In this document: positions 1 through 9,288 of the stretch, one piece after another | How positions within the stretch are numbered: the stretch's first letter is position 1 | Layout of the letters: each line of letters starts with the position of its first letter | Notes under the pieces: model-generated | Told to the model about the DNA's origin: nothing | The model's input: only the letters and a program-made list of their open reading frames with translations | Database searches by the model: none | Made by a program: the position numbers and the translations under genes | Origin: Actinomycetes bacterium | GTDB lineage: Bacteria > Actinomycetota > Actinomycetes > Actinomycetales > Microbacteriaceae | Direction of reading: 5' to 3' | NCBI GenBank assembly: GCA_023390155.1 | Contig: JAEWDJ010000199.1 | Span: 1 to 9,459 of the forward strand | Length of the DNA stretch: 9,459 bases

Positions 1-327
1 GGCCTCCTCTGCGCCAACCTCGCCCACTGCGTCGTCGAGATCCTCGCCGGTGCCCGGTCGCTGGATCAGCTCGGACGCTGGGTCACCGACTCGGTGTACA
101 TCCATCTGCTCCGGCGCACCGTGCTGGCGGCGCGTGCCCGTGCGGTCTCCGCCCAGGAGGCGATGCGACCGCGATTCCGCGTCGGAGCCCCGCTGCTGTC
201 CCAGCCTGCCGACGGCGTCGTCGAGGCGGTCGTGCTCGTCCATCAGCCTTCGCGGTCACGTGCGATCGCCATCCGCCTGGAGCGGCACCGCGACCGCTGG
301 CGCGCGACGGCGATCAGCGTGCTCTGA
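1..327 (+). CDS. Rv3235-family (DUF6459-like) protein, 3' part only
   Basis: The plus-strand frame is open from the first base to a TGA at 325-327, giving 108 residues of a protein whose start lies outside the window. The visible part has two hallmarks I associate with the Rv3235 / DUF6459 family: an N-terminal stretch reading EILAGARSLDQLGRWVTDSVY followed by an Arg-rich helix, and a C-terminal strand pattern (VEAVVLVHQPSRSRAIAIRLERH, then RWRATAISVL at the end). The family is small, actinobacterial and of unknown biochemical function; its genes commonly sit beside secA, as here. It is convergent with secA, with 120 bp and a shared hairpin between the stops. No membrane segment or catalytic motif is visible. 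The assignment rests on recalled family pattern, and the missing N-terminus limits it. Confidence 0.8.
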   Translation, partial: GLLCANLAHCVVEILAGARSLDQLGRWVTDSVYIHLLRRTVLAARARAVSAQEAMRPRFRVGAPLLSQPADGVVEAVVLVHQPSRSRAIAIRLERHRDRWRATAISVL

Positions 328-354
328 GCGAGCACGCGACCGCCAGTCGGACGC

Positions 355-384
355 AGAATGGCGGCCCCTCGGGGCCGCCATTCT
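355..384. terminator. Bidirectional hairpin terminator between Rv3235-family gene and secA
   Basis: A perfect inverted repeat has 14-bp arms (AGAATGGCGGCCCC at 355-368 and its complement at 371-384) separated by only TC, so the real loop would open a few more bases. It lies 27 bp past the stop of the plus-strand gene and 63 bp past the secA stop. On the plus strand the distal arm ends in ATTCTTAG, a short U-containing tail; on the minus strand the tail is also only partly U-rich (CATTCT then GC-rich bases). Position between convergent stops and stem strength make a two-way intrinsic terminator the best reading. Confidence 0.8.
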
Positions 385-447
385 TAGAATCCTCCTCCGC
401 CGTCCGAAGCCGCGTTCAGCGAGTCCGGAACCGGGCGGTGGGCCGGA

Positions 448-3261
<2,814 letters not shown>

Positions 3262-3352
3262 TGATGCACTCCACTTGTGTTCGTTCGGGCCGATCGTGCC
3301 CGCGCCCCTGTCGGACGCACGCCGAACGGCTGGCACCGCCGACGCTAGACAC

Positions 3353-3381
3353 ATCGTACGGGATCAGTCGCCGGGTTCCTC
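3353..3381 (-). promoter_or_regulatory. Candidate secA promoter
   Basis: On the minus strand TACGAT (3353-3358) is a good -10 hexamer (TAnnnT). The -35 position 17 bp upstream reads GAGGAA (3376-3381), a poor match to TTGACA. Transcription would begin near 3346, giving a leader of about 85 bases before the GTG start. If so, the upstream in-frame ATG at 3354 falls inside the -10 box and cannot be the start. The weak -35 keeps confidence low. Confidence 0.3.
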
Positions 3382-3431
3382 CAGTGGCAGCTGAAAGGCA
3401 GCCGAATGCAGAGTGAATCCCCGAAAAGGAG

Positions 3432-3472
3432 GTGCCGATGGCGGCCGCCGCCCGGGCGGACGCCATCGGCAC
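3432..3472 (-). terminator. Terminator-like hairpin after hpf
   Basis: A 12-bp perfect inverted repeat (GTGCCGATGGCG at 3432-3443, complement at 3461-3472) encloses a further 12-base GC palindrome at 3448-3459. Read on the minus strand it begins 20 bases past the hpf stop, and the distal arm is followed by CTCCTTTTCGG, with four T residues 5-8 bases beyond the stem. This fits an intrinsic terminator separating hpf from secA; the short, offset T run means termination may be partial. Confidence 0.65.
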
Positions 3473-3492
3473 GCGATGGTCGCCAGTGCTCG

Positions 3493-4194
3493 TCAGCCGA
3501 GCTTGCGACTCGCCGTCGCCACCTCCTGCAGCTCGTCGGCCTCGTCGTCGAGCGAGATCACGCCGTAGTCCCAGCCCTTGCGCCGGTAGACGACGCTCGG
3601 CCTCTGGGTCTCCTGGTCGACGAAGAGGTAGAAGTCGTGTCCGACGAGCTCCATGTAATAGAGCGCGTCGTCGACCGTCATCGGCATCGAGGCGAAGACC
3701 TTCTTGCGGATCACGACGGGGCAGTAGTCGTCCTCCGTCGCCTGCTCCTCCGCCTGGTCCTCCTGCACCACCGGGACGCTGCCCGTCCTCACCTGGTCGA
3801 GCACCGCGACGGGAGCGGCCGCGAGACCGACGGTGCTGAAGCCGTCCGTGCTCGCCTCGCGGAGCGAGGTCGGTCGATGCTGCCCGCGGTGCACCTTGCG
3901 CCGGTCCTTGGCGCGGCGCACGCGTTCGAGGAGCTTCCCGAGGGCGATGTCGAACGCCGCGTACTTGTCGGTGCCGGTCGCCTCCGACCTGACCACCGCC
4001 CGCGGCCCGACGAGCGTCAACTCGACCCGGTCGTCCCCGTTCTGTCCACCGAGCTTCTCGTTGTGGCGGCTGACCTTGATCTCGAGAGAGATGGCCCGCT
4101 CTGCCAGATGCGCGACCTTGTCCGACTTCTCGGTCGCGTATTCACGGAAGCGATCAGTGATTCCCAGGTTGCGTCCGATGATGTTGATGTCCAT
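3493..4194 (-). CDS. hpf: Long ribosome hibernation-promoting factor (HPF/RaiA family)
   Basis: This 233-residue protein is a long-form hibernation factor, the kind that binds the 30S subunit at the mRNA/tRNA path and pairs ribosomes into 100S dimers in slow growth. The N-terminal S30AE domain covers about 1-97, starting MDINIIGRNLGIT and ending in a helix with basic residues KLLERVRRAKDRRKVHRG. A linker at about 105-155 is variable and ends acidic (QEDQAEEQATEDD). The C-terminal dimerisation domain covers about 157-215, with CPVVIRKKVFASMPMTVDDAL, MELVGHDFYLFVD and VVYRRKGWDYGVI. The open frame runs upstream to 4557, but that part is antisense-like Arg/Ser/Pro sequence overlapping comF. The ATG at 4194, with GGGAGG 5 bases upstream, matches the family start. 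The homologue in M. tuberculosis is Rv3241c, also between comF and secA. The gene is intact. Confidence 0.96.
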   Translation of the reverse strand: MDINIIGRNLGITDRFREYATEKSDKVAHLAERAISLEIKVSRHNEKLGGQNGDDRVELTLVGPRAVVRSEATGTDKYAAFDIALGKLLERVRRAKDRRKVHRGQHRPTSLREASTDGFSTVGLAAAPVAVLDQVRTGSVPVVQEDQAEEQATEDDYCPVVIRKKVFASMPMTVDDALYYMELVGHDFYLFVDQETQRPSVVYRRKGWDYGVISLDDEADELQEVATASRKLG

Positions 4195-4203
4195 GGAGAC
4201 CTC

Positions 4204-4242
4204 CCTGATCCGACGCGGTGTCGCCCTGATCAGGTGGGCGAC
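4204..4242 (-). promoter_or_regulatory. Structured hpf leader, possible pseudoknot at the ribosome binding site
   Basis: In the minus-strand leader a 7-bp stem (GTCGCCC and GGGCGAC; plus coordinates 4236-4242 and 4220-4226) closes a 9-base loop, ACCTGATCA. The loop bases CCTGATC (4228-4234) are fully complementary to GATCAGG (4204-4210), which overlaps the start of the GGGAGG ribosome binding site. An H-type pseudoknot could therefore form and partly cover the site. The pairing is read directly; any regulatory role is inference. Confidence 0.35.
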
Positions 4243-4260
4243 CCTCGCGCCTTTTCGACT

Positions 4261-4289
4261 ACCGTAGTGCTCCCCTCCGGGGAACGGAA
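4261..4289 (-). promoter_or_regulatory. Candidate hpf promoter
   Basis: On the minus strand TTCCGT (4284-4289) and TACGGT (4261-4266) are spaced by 17 bp, in the 109-bp gap after comF. The -10 matches TAnnnT and the -35 keeps only the leading TT. The -10 sits within an 11-base palindrome, ACTACCGTAGT (4258-4268), and the spacer contains a small TCCCC/GGGGA inverted repeat. Transcription would start about 60 bases before the hpf ATG. A growth-phase or stress sigma factor could be involved, but no clear alternative-sigma consensus was recognised. Confidence 0.3.
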
Positions 4290-4303
4290 CAGGTGGGTGC
4301 GTG

Positions 4304-5050
4304 CTATTTCCTGGGAGCTGTCCGAGTGCTTCCGGGGAGCTGCGGGACGCCCCGGCGTGGCGTCCCGGCGATCGTCGCCGCGCCCACGACCCGGCCGCCC
4401 GCCGCGTCGATGGCACGAGCGGCTTCGGCGATCGTGGCCCCCGACGTGACGATGTCGTCGACGATGAGGCAGCGCCTCCCCCGCAGCCGTGCAGAGGCCA
4501 CCATGCTTCCCTGGCGGTTGACGGCCCGGCCCACCGACGAGAGCTCGGCCTGGTCACGGGTCTGCCTGGTCAGCCGCAGCGCGCGCCAGAGCGGCGGCAC
4601 CAGGATGTGCGCTCGCGCGAGCACCGTCCCGCTCGGGTGGAACCCGCGGCGGCGACGCGCCGCCGTCGTCGACGGGACGAGGACCGGCAGGAGCGCGTCC
4701 CGCCGCCCGTGACCCCGTCTTCGAACGACCCGCGGATCCGCCCCGGCCGCCGGCGCAGACCGCAGCGCTTCGACCACCGCGGCCCGCAGCGCTCGGCTCA
4801 GTGCGGGCGCAGCATCCACCCGCCCGGACTCCTTGAACGCCAGGAGCACCTTCCGCGCGGCCCCCGAATACTCCACCGCCGACCAGACGGGGATGCCGCC
4901 CACCGCGCGCGTCGTGACGCGCGGCACCAGCTCGCGTCTGCACGCGACGCAGAGGCTGCGGTCGGGGCCGCCGCACCCGGCGCACCGGACGGGGAACAGG
5001 ACGGCGGAGGCATCGAGGACGGATTCGCGGACGAAGGAGATGGATGTCAT
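4304..5050 (-). CDS. comF: ComF-family phosphoribosyltransferase-like protein
   Basis: The 248-residue product has ComF family architecture. A short N-terminal helix is followed by a four-cysteine zinc-ribbon-like motif (C23, C26, C34, C37 in CAGCGGPDRSLCVAC), then a central AARKVLLAFKESGR segment, RRRGFHPS (133-140), QAELSSVGRAVN (167-178) and the phosphoribosyltransferase PRPP-binding loop CLIVDDIVTSGAT (194-206). In competent bacteria ComF supports DNA uptake; in actinobacteria, where the gene sits by mtrAB-lpqB without a competence operon, its role is unclear. ATG at 5050 begins MTSISFVRESVLDA, a typical ComF start, with GAGG 8 bases upstream. About 20 Arg/Ala-rich residues (100-119) before the LVPSTTAARRRRGFHP segment look longer than in most homologues I recall. 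It starts 91 bp after lpqB with no convincing terminator between, so co-transcription is likely. Confidence 0.92.
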   Translation of the reverse strand: MTSISFVRESVLDASAVLFPVRCAGCGGPDRSLCVACRRELVPRVTTRAVGGIPVWSAVEYSGAARKVLLAFKESGRVDAAPALSRALRAAVVEALRSAPAAGADPRVVRRRGHGRRDALLPVLVPSTTAARRRRGFHPSGTVLARAHILVPPLWRALRLTRQTRDQAELSSVGRAVNRQGSMVASARLRGRRCLIVDDIVTSGATIAEAARAIDAAGGRVVGAATIAGTPRRGVPQLPGSTRTAPRK

Positions 5051-5141
5051 GGCTCCAGCCTCGCGGCGCCGTTCCGCGTCCTGCCCCGGATCCGCGAATC
5101 GGTGGAGAACCCGCCGATGGCGTGAGGCTGTGCAGAACGTG

Positions 5142-6836
5142 CTACGGCTGGCCGAGCTGGACGGCGACGGCTCCGACCTTGTCGGTCTGCTCCTGCCATC
5201 CCGTGCCGGTCGGCGCCTGGAGGCTCCCGTCGGAGGTGAGGACGAGGTAGCGCGACAACCCGTCGGCTCCGACGATCGTCGTGCCCCCGCCCGGCCCGGT
5301 CGTGGTGGACTGCTCGCCGCCGATGGTCTGCTCCACGATCGTCGTCGCGTCGCCGTTGGTCGAGCTGAGCAGGGCCACGCTCAACTCGCCCGTCCAGGCG
5401 ACGGAGAGCGGCGTGCCCGAGCCGATGGACAGCTCGACCGGCTGGGTCAACGAGGTCGGGATCGCGCCGGAGCCGCGGACGACTCCCGCCGCAACGAGCG
5501 AGTAGCCGTCGGCCGTGCGCAGAAGCGCCACCACACGGGTGCCGTCGCGCGACACCGCGAGCGACTGGATGCCCAGAGCGCCCGGCCAGTCGGTGGCGAC
5601 CGCGTGCGCCTCCCCGTTGGAACCCGCGACCTGGAGCGCCGCCGGCGAGCCGGCCGGGACGGACCAGACCCAGCCGTCGTTGTCGATGGCGGGTGCGATG
5701 AGCCCGGGCCGGGCATCCACCCGCACGGTGTCCCCCGACCGCCGCACGAGATAGGCCGCACCCTGCGACTGCACCGCCGCCTGGTCGCGGGCGGCGTCGA
5801 GCGCGACCGCGGTGGGCTGCAGCGCGACGATGCGGTCGCTCAGCCCGCTGAGCGAGGAGACGCCCGATCCCGACAGGAGCCCGAAGGAGTCCCCGCGGTA
5901 GACGATCGCGTGGCTGTCCACCGCCGGGTCCTGTAGCGGCGCGGCGCCCGAGCTGAGCGGCGCGATCTGCTCCACGTTGCCCTCGATCGAGAGCTGCACC
6001 GACTGGGCGAGACTGCCCAGGCTCTCCTCCAGCTGCAGCTGCATCCGCTGGAGCTGGACGGTGTCCGCACGCCCGGCCTCCGAACTGAGATCGACCTGGG
6101 CGACCCCGCCCACGGTCGTCACCGACGGCACGGCGAGCTGGGTCCCCTCGGGGAAGGCGGTGGCCACCGCACCCGAGAGCCACTTGGCCGGCCCGGCGAG
6201 CACCGCGCTCGCCACGCGCGTCGCAGAGGTCGCCACCCGCGCCGGGAACCAGCGCGCGTCCGGCACCAGATAGCCGAAGTCCGGACTGTAGAAGTACAGG
6301 GTCTGCTGCGCGTAGACCGCGCGGAACGTCGGATCGTCGATCACGACGCCGTTCGGCGCGACGGCGATCCGCCACTCCCCGGCCTCCTTGACGAGCTCAT
6401 AGCGGAGGCCGATCGGCGCCCTGCTCGTCACGGGATGGTAGGCACCGACCGCGTCCACGCTGGCTACCGGGTTGACCTCGACGCTCCATTGGTCGCCCTC
6501 GTGGTCGTAGGTGCGGTTGCGGCCGTCGTCGACCGTGACGGACTCGTCGGGGTTCCAGCTCGCCGCCATCGCGTTCGAGAGGTACTCGCGGGCGATCGCG
6601 AAGTTGTTCTTGGGGCTCGACGCGGCGTCGATGAACCCCTGCACGATGCGCTGCTGCGACGCCCCCTTCTCGGGCGGCGAGGGGTTGAAGTCGAGGTCGA
6701 GGGGGTCGTCGACCTGCGCGACCGCACCGCCCTGGCGCACGGGGCCGCCGTCTGGGATGCTGGCGCAGGCGGTGAGCACGAGGGCGACGGCCACGGCGAG
6801 CGCCGCGACGAGCGAGCGGAGCGTGCTGCGGCTCAT
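5142..6836 (-). CDS. lpqB: Lipoprotein LpqB, MtrB partner
   Basis: The product is a 564-residue exported lipoprotein. The signal peptide has SRSTLR, then a hydrophobic run, then lipobox LTAC, so lipidation is expected at C24. Residues about 45-165 match the LpqB N-terminal domain (for example QQRIVQGFIDA and AREYLS). A GerMN-like domain lies at about 175-295 (TLYFYSPDFGYLVPDARWFPA, then VAQVDLSSEAG and QLQRMQLQLEESL), and the rest (about 300-564) is the LpqB beta-propeller-like region. The ATG at 6836 overlaps the mtrB TGA as ATGA, and GAGGGAGG lies 7 bases upstream, so translation is tightly coupled to mtrB. In mycobacteria LpqB contacts the extracellular part of MtrB and modulates MtrA phosphorylation. 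The frame stays open for 546 codons upstream, but that part is a shadow of mtrB. The stop is TAG. The gene is intact. Confidence 0.95.
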   Translation of the reverse strand: MSRSTLRSLVAALAVAVALVLTACASIPDGGPVRQGGAVAQVDDPLDLDFNPSPPEKGASQQRIVQGFIDAASSPKNNFAIAREYLSNAMAASWNPDESVTVDDGRNRTYDHEGDQWSVEVNPVASVDAVGAYHPVTSRAPIGLRYELVKEAGEWRIAVAPNGVVIDDPTFRAVYAQQTLYFYSPDFGYLVPDARWFPARVATSATRVASAVLAGPAKWLSGAVATAFPEGTQLAVPSVTTVGGVAQVDLSSEAGRADTVQLQRMQLQLEESLGSLAQSVQLSIEGNVEQIAPLSSGAAPLQDPAVDSHAIVYRGDSFGLLSGSGVSSLSGLSDRIVALQPTAVALDAARDQAAVQSQGAAYLVRRSGDTVRVDARPGLIAPAIDNDGWVWSVPAGSPAALQVAGSNGEAHAVATDWPGALGIQSLAVSRDGTRVVALLRTADGYSLVAAGVVRGSGAIPTSLTQPVELSIGSGTPLSVAWTGELSVALLSSTNGDATTIVEQTIGGEQSTTTGPGGGTTIVGADGLSRYLVLTSDGSLQAPTGTGWQEQTDKVGAVAVQLGQP

Positions 6837-8485
6837 GCGCTGGCCTCCCTCTCGGCGACGGGATGTGCGTCCCCGGGGGGAGCACCGCGCGGCGGCAGCT
6901 CTCCGGCGTCCGTCGGCGGCAGGGGCAGGGGGGACGCCGTGATCTCGCGCCCCGGCACGCGCGGGAGCGTCAGCCGGAAGCAGGACCCCTGGCCCGGCAT
7001 CGACCAGACCTGCAGCCAGCCCGAGTGCAGCGTGGCGTCCTCCAGCGAGATCGCGAGCCCGAGCCCGGTGCCGCCGAGCGTGCGCTTGCGCGACGGATCG
7101 GCTCGCCAGAACCGGTCGAAGACGTGGTTCACATCCTGGTGGCTCATCCCGATGCCGTAGTCGCGGACGGTGAGGGCGACCGCGCTCTCGTTGCTGTCGA
7201 CGGTCACGACGACCGGCCGGGCCTCCCCGTGCTCGATCGCGTTGCCGATGAGGTTGCGCACGACGCGGCGGATGCGGCGCGGGTCCATGTCGACGTCGAA
7301 GTAGCCGCCCGGCGCGTCCAGCGTGAGGGGCGAGCCGTTCTGCTCGGAGAGTGCGCGGAGCTCGTCCACCACGTCCTCCGCGAGCCGCACGAGGTTCGTG
7401 GGCTCCGGGTCGAGCACGACGGACCCGGCGTCGTACCGGCTGATCTCCAGGAGGTCGGAGAGCAGCCGATCGAAGCGCTCGATCTGCGTGTGGAGCAGCT
7501 CGGCGGTGCGCTCCGTCGCCGGCGGGAACGTCGAGCGCTGGTCGTAGATGACGTCTCCGGCCAGGCGGATGGTGGTCAGCGGCGTCCGCAGCTCGTGCGA
7601 GACGTCGGAGACGAACCGTTGCTGCAGCTGCGAGAGCGTGGCCAGCTGGTTGATCTGGCTCTGCAGGCCGTCGGCCATCCCGTTGAAGGAGCGCGCCAGG
7701 GAGGCGAACACGTCCTCCCCGCGCTCCGGGATACGGACCGCGAGATCGCCGGCCGCGAGCCGTTCGCTGGTGCGCGCCGCGACCCGGATCGGCTCGACGA
7801 CGAACCGCACGATCACCCACGTGATCGCACCGATGAGCACGATGAGCGCGAGACCCGCGATGAGGAGGGTGCTCTGCACGAACAACAGGGTGTTCTCCGA
7901 GTCGCGCAGGTTGTAGCCGATGTACAGCTCGTAGCGCCCGTAGGACGGCAGCGTCAGCTGCGTGCCGACCACGATCCCCGGATCGGTGGAGCCGGTGCCC
8001 GCCGGCAGGGCGACGGACTGGTAGAACTGCTTCGTCCCGCCGTTCTGCACCTTCGCCCGCAGCTGGTCGGAGATGACGGAGTTGAGGGCGGGGCTCCCCC
8101 GGTCCGGCGGGGCGAGCACGCTGGTGTCCTGCCCCGGGACGCGGTACGCGGCGACCAGCCGGCTGGAGGTCGACGCCTGCACCGACTGGAGGGCGGAGTT
8201 CAGGAGGTTGCGCCCGCCGTCCGCGGACGACACGTCCGATGCGTTCATGGTCGACTGCGCCGCCGTCGTCGCGCGGCTGGAGTCCCGCAGCGCCTGGTCG
8301 AGCCGCGACTGGTAGAGGTCGTTGGAGATGCTGAGCGCCATGTACACGCCGGTCACCAGGATGGCGATGCCGGTGAGGGCGAGGGTGATCGTGACGGTCC
8401 GCAGCTGGAGGGACCGGCGCCAGAGCGTGGCCAGCCGCGACGGCGCCTGCCGCCACCACTGCCTGTCCGGCCACCGGAAGCGCAT
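6833..8485 (-). CDS. mtrB: Sensor histidine kinase MtrB
   Basis: This 550-residue membrane kinase phosphorylates MtrA and controls wall and division genes. In order: a basic cytoplasmic N-terminus, membrane helix 1 (about 31-51), an extracytoplasmic domain of about 150 residues, membrane helix 2 (about 204-228), HAMP (about 225-280, FVVEPIRVAARTSERLAAGDL), HisKA with phospho-acceptor H297 in FVSDVSHELRTPL, then the ATPase domain with N box NLIGNAIEHG (411-420), G1 RDYGIGM (441-447), F box VFDRFWR (455-461) and G2 GGTGLGLAI (471-479). A Pro/Ala-rich tail of about 40 residues follows. All catalytic boxes are present. ATG at 8485 lies 13 bases after the mtrA stop; the sequence before it (CCTGGCGCCTACG) has no good Shine-Dalgarno, so coupling to mtrA is likely. 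The stop overlaps lpqB by 4 bp. Confidence 0.97.
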   Translation of the reverse strand: MRFRWPDRQWWRQAPSRLATLWRRSLQLRTVTITLALTGIAILVTGVYMALSISNDLYQSRLDQALRDSSRATTAAQSTMNASDVSSADGGRNLLNSALQSVQASTSSRLVAAYRVPGQDTSVLAPPDRGSPALNSVISDQLRAKVQNGGTKQFYQSVALPAGTGSTDPGIVVGTQLTLPSYGRYELYIGYNLRDSENTLLFVQSTLLIAGLALIVLIGAITWVIVRFVVEPIRVAARTSERLAAGDLAVRIPERGEDVFASLARSFNGMADGLQSQINQLATLSQLQQRFVSDVSHELRTPLTTIRLAGDVIYDQRSTFPPATERTAELLHTQIERFDRLLSDLLEISRYDAGSVVLDPEPTNLVRLAEDVVDELRALSEQNGSPLTLDAPGGYFDVDMDPRRIRRVVRNLIGNAIEHGEARPVVVTVDSNESAVALTVRDYGIGMSHQDVNHVFDRFWRADPSRKRTLGGTGLGLAISLEDATLHSGWLQVWSMPGQGSCFRLTLPRVPGREITASPLPLPPTDAGELPPRGAPPGDAHPVAEREASA

Positions 8486-8498
8486 CGTAGGCGCCAGG

Positions 8499-9182
8499 TC
8501 AGGTCGCCGCGCCGGCGCGGTAGCCCACGCCGCGCACGGTCATGACGATCTTGGGGTTGTCCGGGTCCTGCTCGACCTTCGCGCGGAGGCGCTGCACGTG
8601 CACGTTCACCAGCCGCGTGTCGGCCTTGTAGTGGTAGCCCCACACCTGCTCCAGGAGCATCTCGCGGGTGAAGACCTGCTGGGGCTTGGCGGCCAGGGCG
8701 AGGAGGAGGTCGAACTCCAGCGGGGTCAGCGCGATCCGCTGCTCGCCGCGGCGCACCTCGTGACCGGCGACGTCCACGACGAGGTCGCCGATGCGCAGCT
8801 GCTCCGCGGGAGGGGTGGAGGGCGCGGGACGCAGCCGCGTGCGGATGCGGGCGACGAGCTCCTTCGGGTTGAAGGGCTTGACCATGTAGTCGTCGGCCCC
8901 GGACTCGAGGCCCTTGACGACGTCGGCGGTGTCGGATTTCGCCGTCAGCATGATGATCGGCGTGCCCGACTCGGAGCGGATGCGGCTGCACACCTCGATG
9001 CCGTCGAGGCCGGGGAGCATGAGGTCCAGCAGGACGAGATCCGGCTTCGCACTGTGGAAGATGTCGACCGCCTGGGCGCCGTCTTCGCAGAACACCGGGT
9101 CGAACCCCTCCGTGCGCAGCACGATCCCGATCATCTCGGCGAGGGCGGTGTCGTCGTCGACAACCAGGATGCGACTAGTCAT
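8499..9182 (-). CDS. mtrA: DNA-binding response regulator MtrA (OmpR/PhoB type)
   Basis: The product has 227 residues, one short of M. tuberculosis MtrA. The receiver domain (1-about 118) contains the acidic pocket VVDDD (7-11), phospho-acceptor D53 in LLDLMLPGLDG, T80 and K102 (VKPF). The winged-helix domain (about 128-224) has ALTPLEFDLLLALA, the REMLLEQVWGY turn, the recognition-helix region TRLVNVHVQRLRAKVE and wing IVMTVRGVGYRA. It regulates cell wall hydrolases, division and replication-linked genes in actinobacteria, paired with MtrB. The open frame extends to 9368, but the upstream residues are low-quality sequence and the family start is MTSRILVVDDD, at ATG 9182. AGGGGA lies upstream at a rather long spacing of about 10 bases. 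It is first in the mtrA-mtrB-lpqB(-comF) operon and is divergent from the gene starting at 9400. Confidence 0.97.
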   Translation of the reverse strand: MTSRILVVDDDTALAEMIGIVLRTEGFDPVFCEDGAQAVDIFHSAKPDLVLLDLMLPGLDGIEVCSRIRSESGTPIIMLTAKSDTADVVKGLESGADDYMVKPFNPKELVARIRTRLRPAPSTPPAEQLRIGDLVVDVAGHEVRRGEQRIALTPLEFDLLLALAAKPQQVFTREMLLEQVWGYHYKADTRLVNVHVQRLRAKVEQDPDNPKIVMTVRGVGYRAGAAT

Positions 9183-9210
9183 GTGCGAAGGTCCCCTGAA
9201 CCCCTGTCGG

Positions 9211-9225
9211 GCGGCCGGCGGCCGC
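9211..9225 (-). other. GC hairpin in the mtrA leader
   Basis: GCGGCC and GGCCGC arms (6 bp) with a 3-base loop lie 28 bases upstream of the mtrA ATG, inside the predicted leader. There is no T run on either side, so it is not an intrinsic terminator. It may be simple GC-rich chance structure or an mRNA stability element. Confidence 0.4.
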
Positions 9226-9240
9226 GGAAGCAACGGCACA

Positions 9241-9246
9241 ACTGTA
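9241..9246 (-). promoter_or_regulatory. Candidate mtrA operon -10 element
   Basis: On the minus strand TACAGT is a TAnnnT hexamer about 60 bases before the mtrA ATG. The expected -35 position reads ACGGCT, with no real match to TTGACA, so the promoter would need an activator or belongs to a weak class. Two TCCACAG repeats lie farther upstream (see the paired sites entry). No better pair was found in the 217-bp divergent region. Confidence 0.3.
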
Positions 9247-9288
9247 GTCGAGTCCCCTGGTCGAGCCGTGGAAGGCGGCCGCACAAGC

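Noticed and set aside
3262..3354. N-terminal extension of SecA from ATG 3354
   Set aside because: The extra 31 residues are unlike any SecA, the ATG lies inside the candidate -10 box, and GTG 3261 has a good ribosome binding site and the family's N-terminal sequence.
3406..4449. Plus-strand open frame of 347 codons over hpf
   Set aside because: It is antisense to hpf and crosses the hpf-comF gap, with no recognisable domain and biased composition.
5051..5141. Terminator or promoter between lpqB and comF
   Set aside because: Only an imperfect GATTCGCGGATC near-palindrome is present, with no T run and no convincing hexamer pair, so I see nothing supportable in this gap.
6837..8474. Minus-strand frame open upstream of the lpqB start, making a 1110-residue reading
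   Set aside because: This part overlaps mtrB in another frame and is Arg/Ala/Pro-rich noise. The lpqB start at 6836 has a signal peptide, a lipobox and a strong ribosome binding site.
6863..8545. Plus-strand open frame of 560 codons opposite mtrB
   Set aside because: It is the antisense shadow of an intact histidine kinase, very Arg/Gly/Asp-rich, with no motif and no sensible start context.
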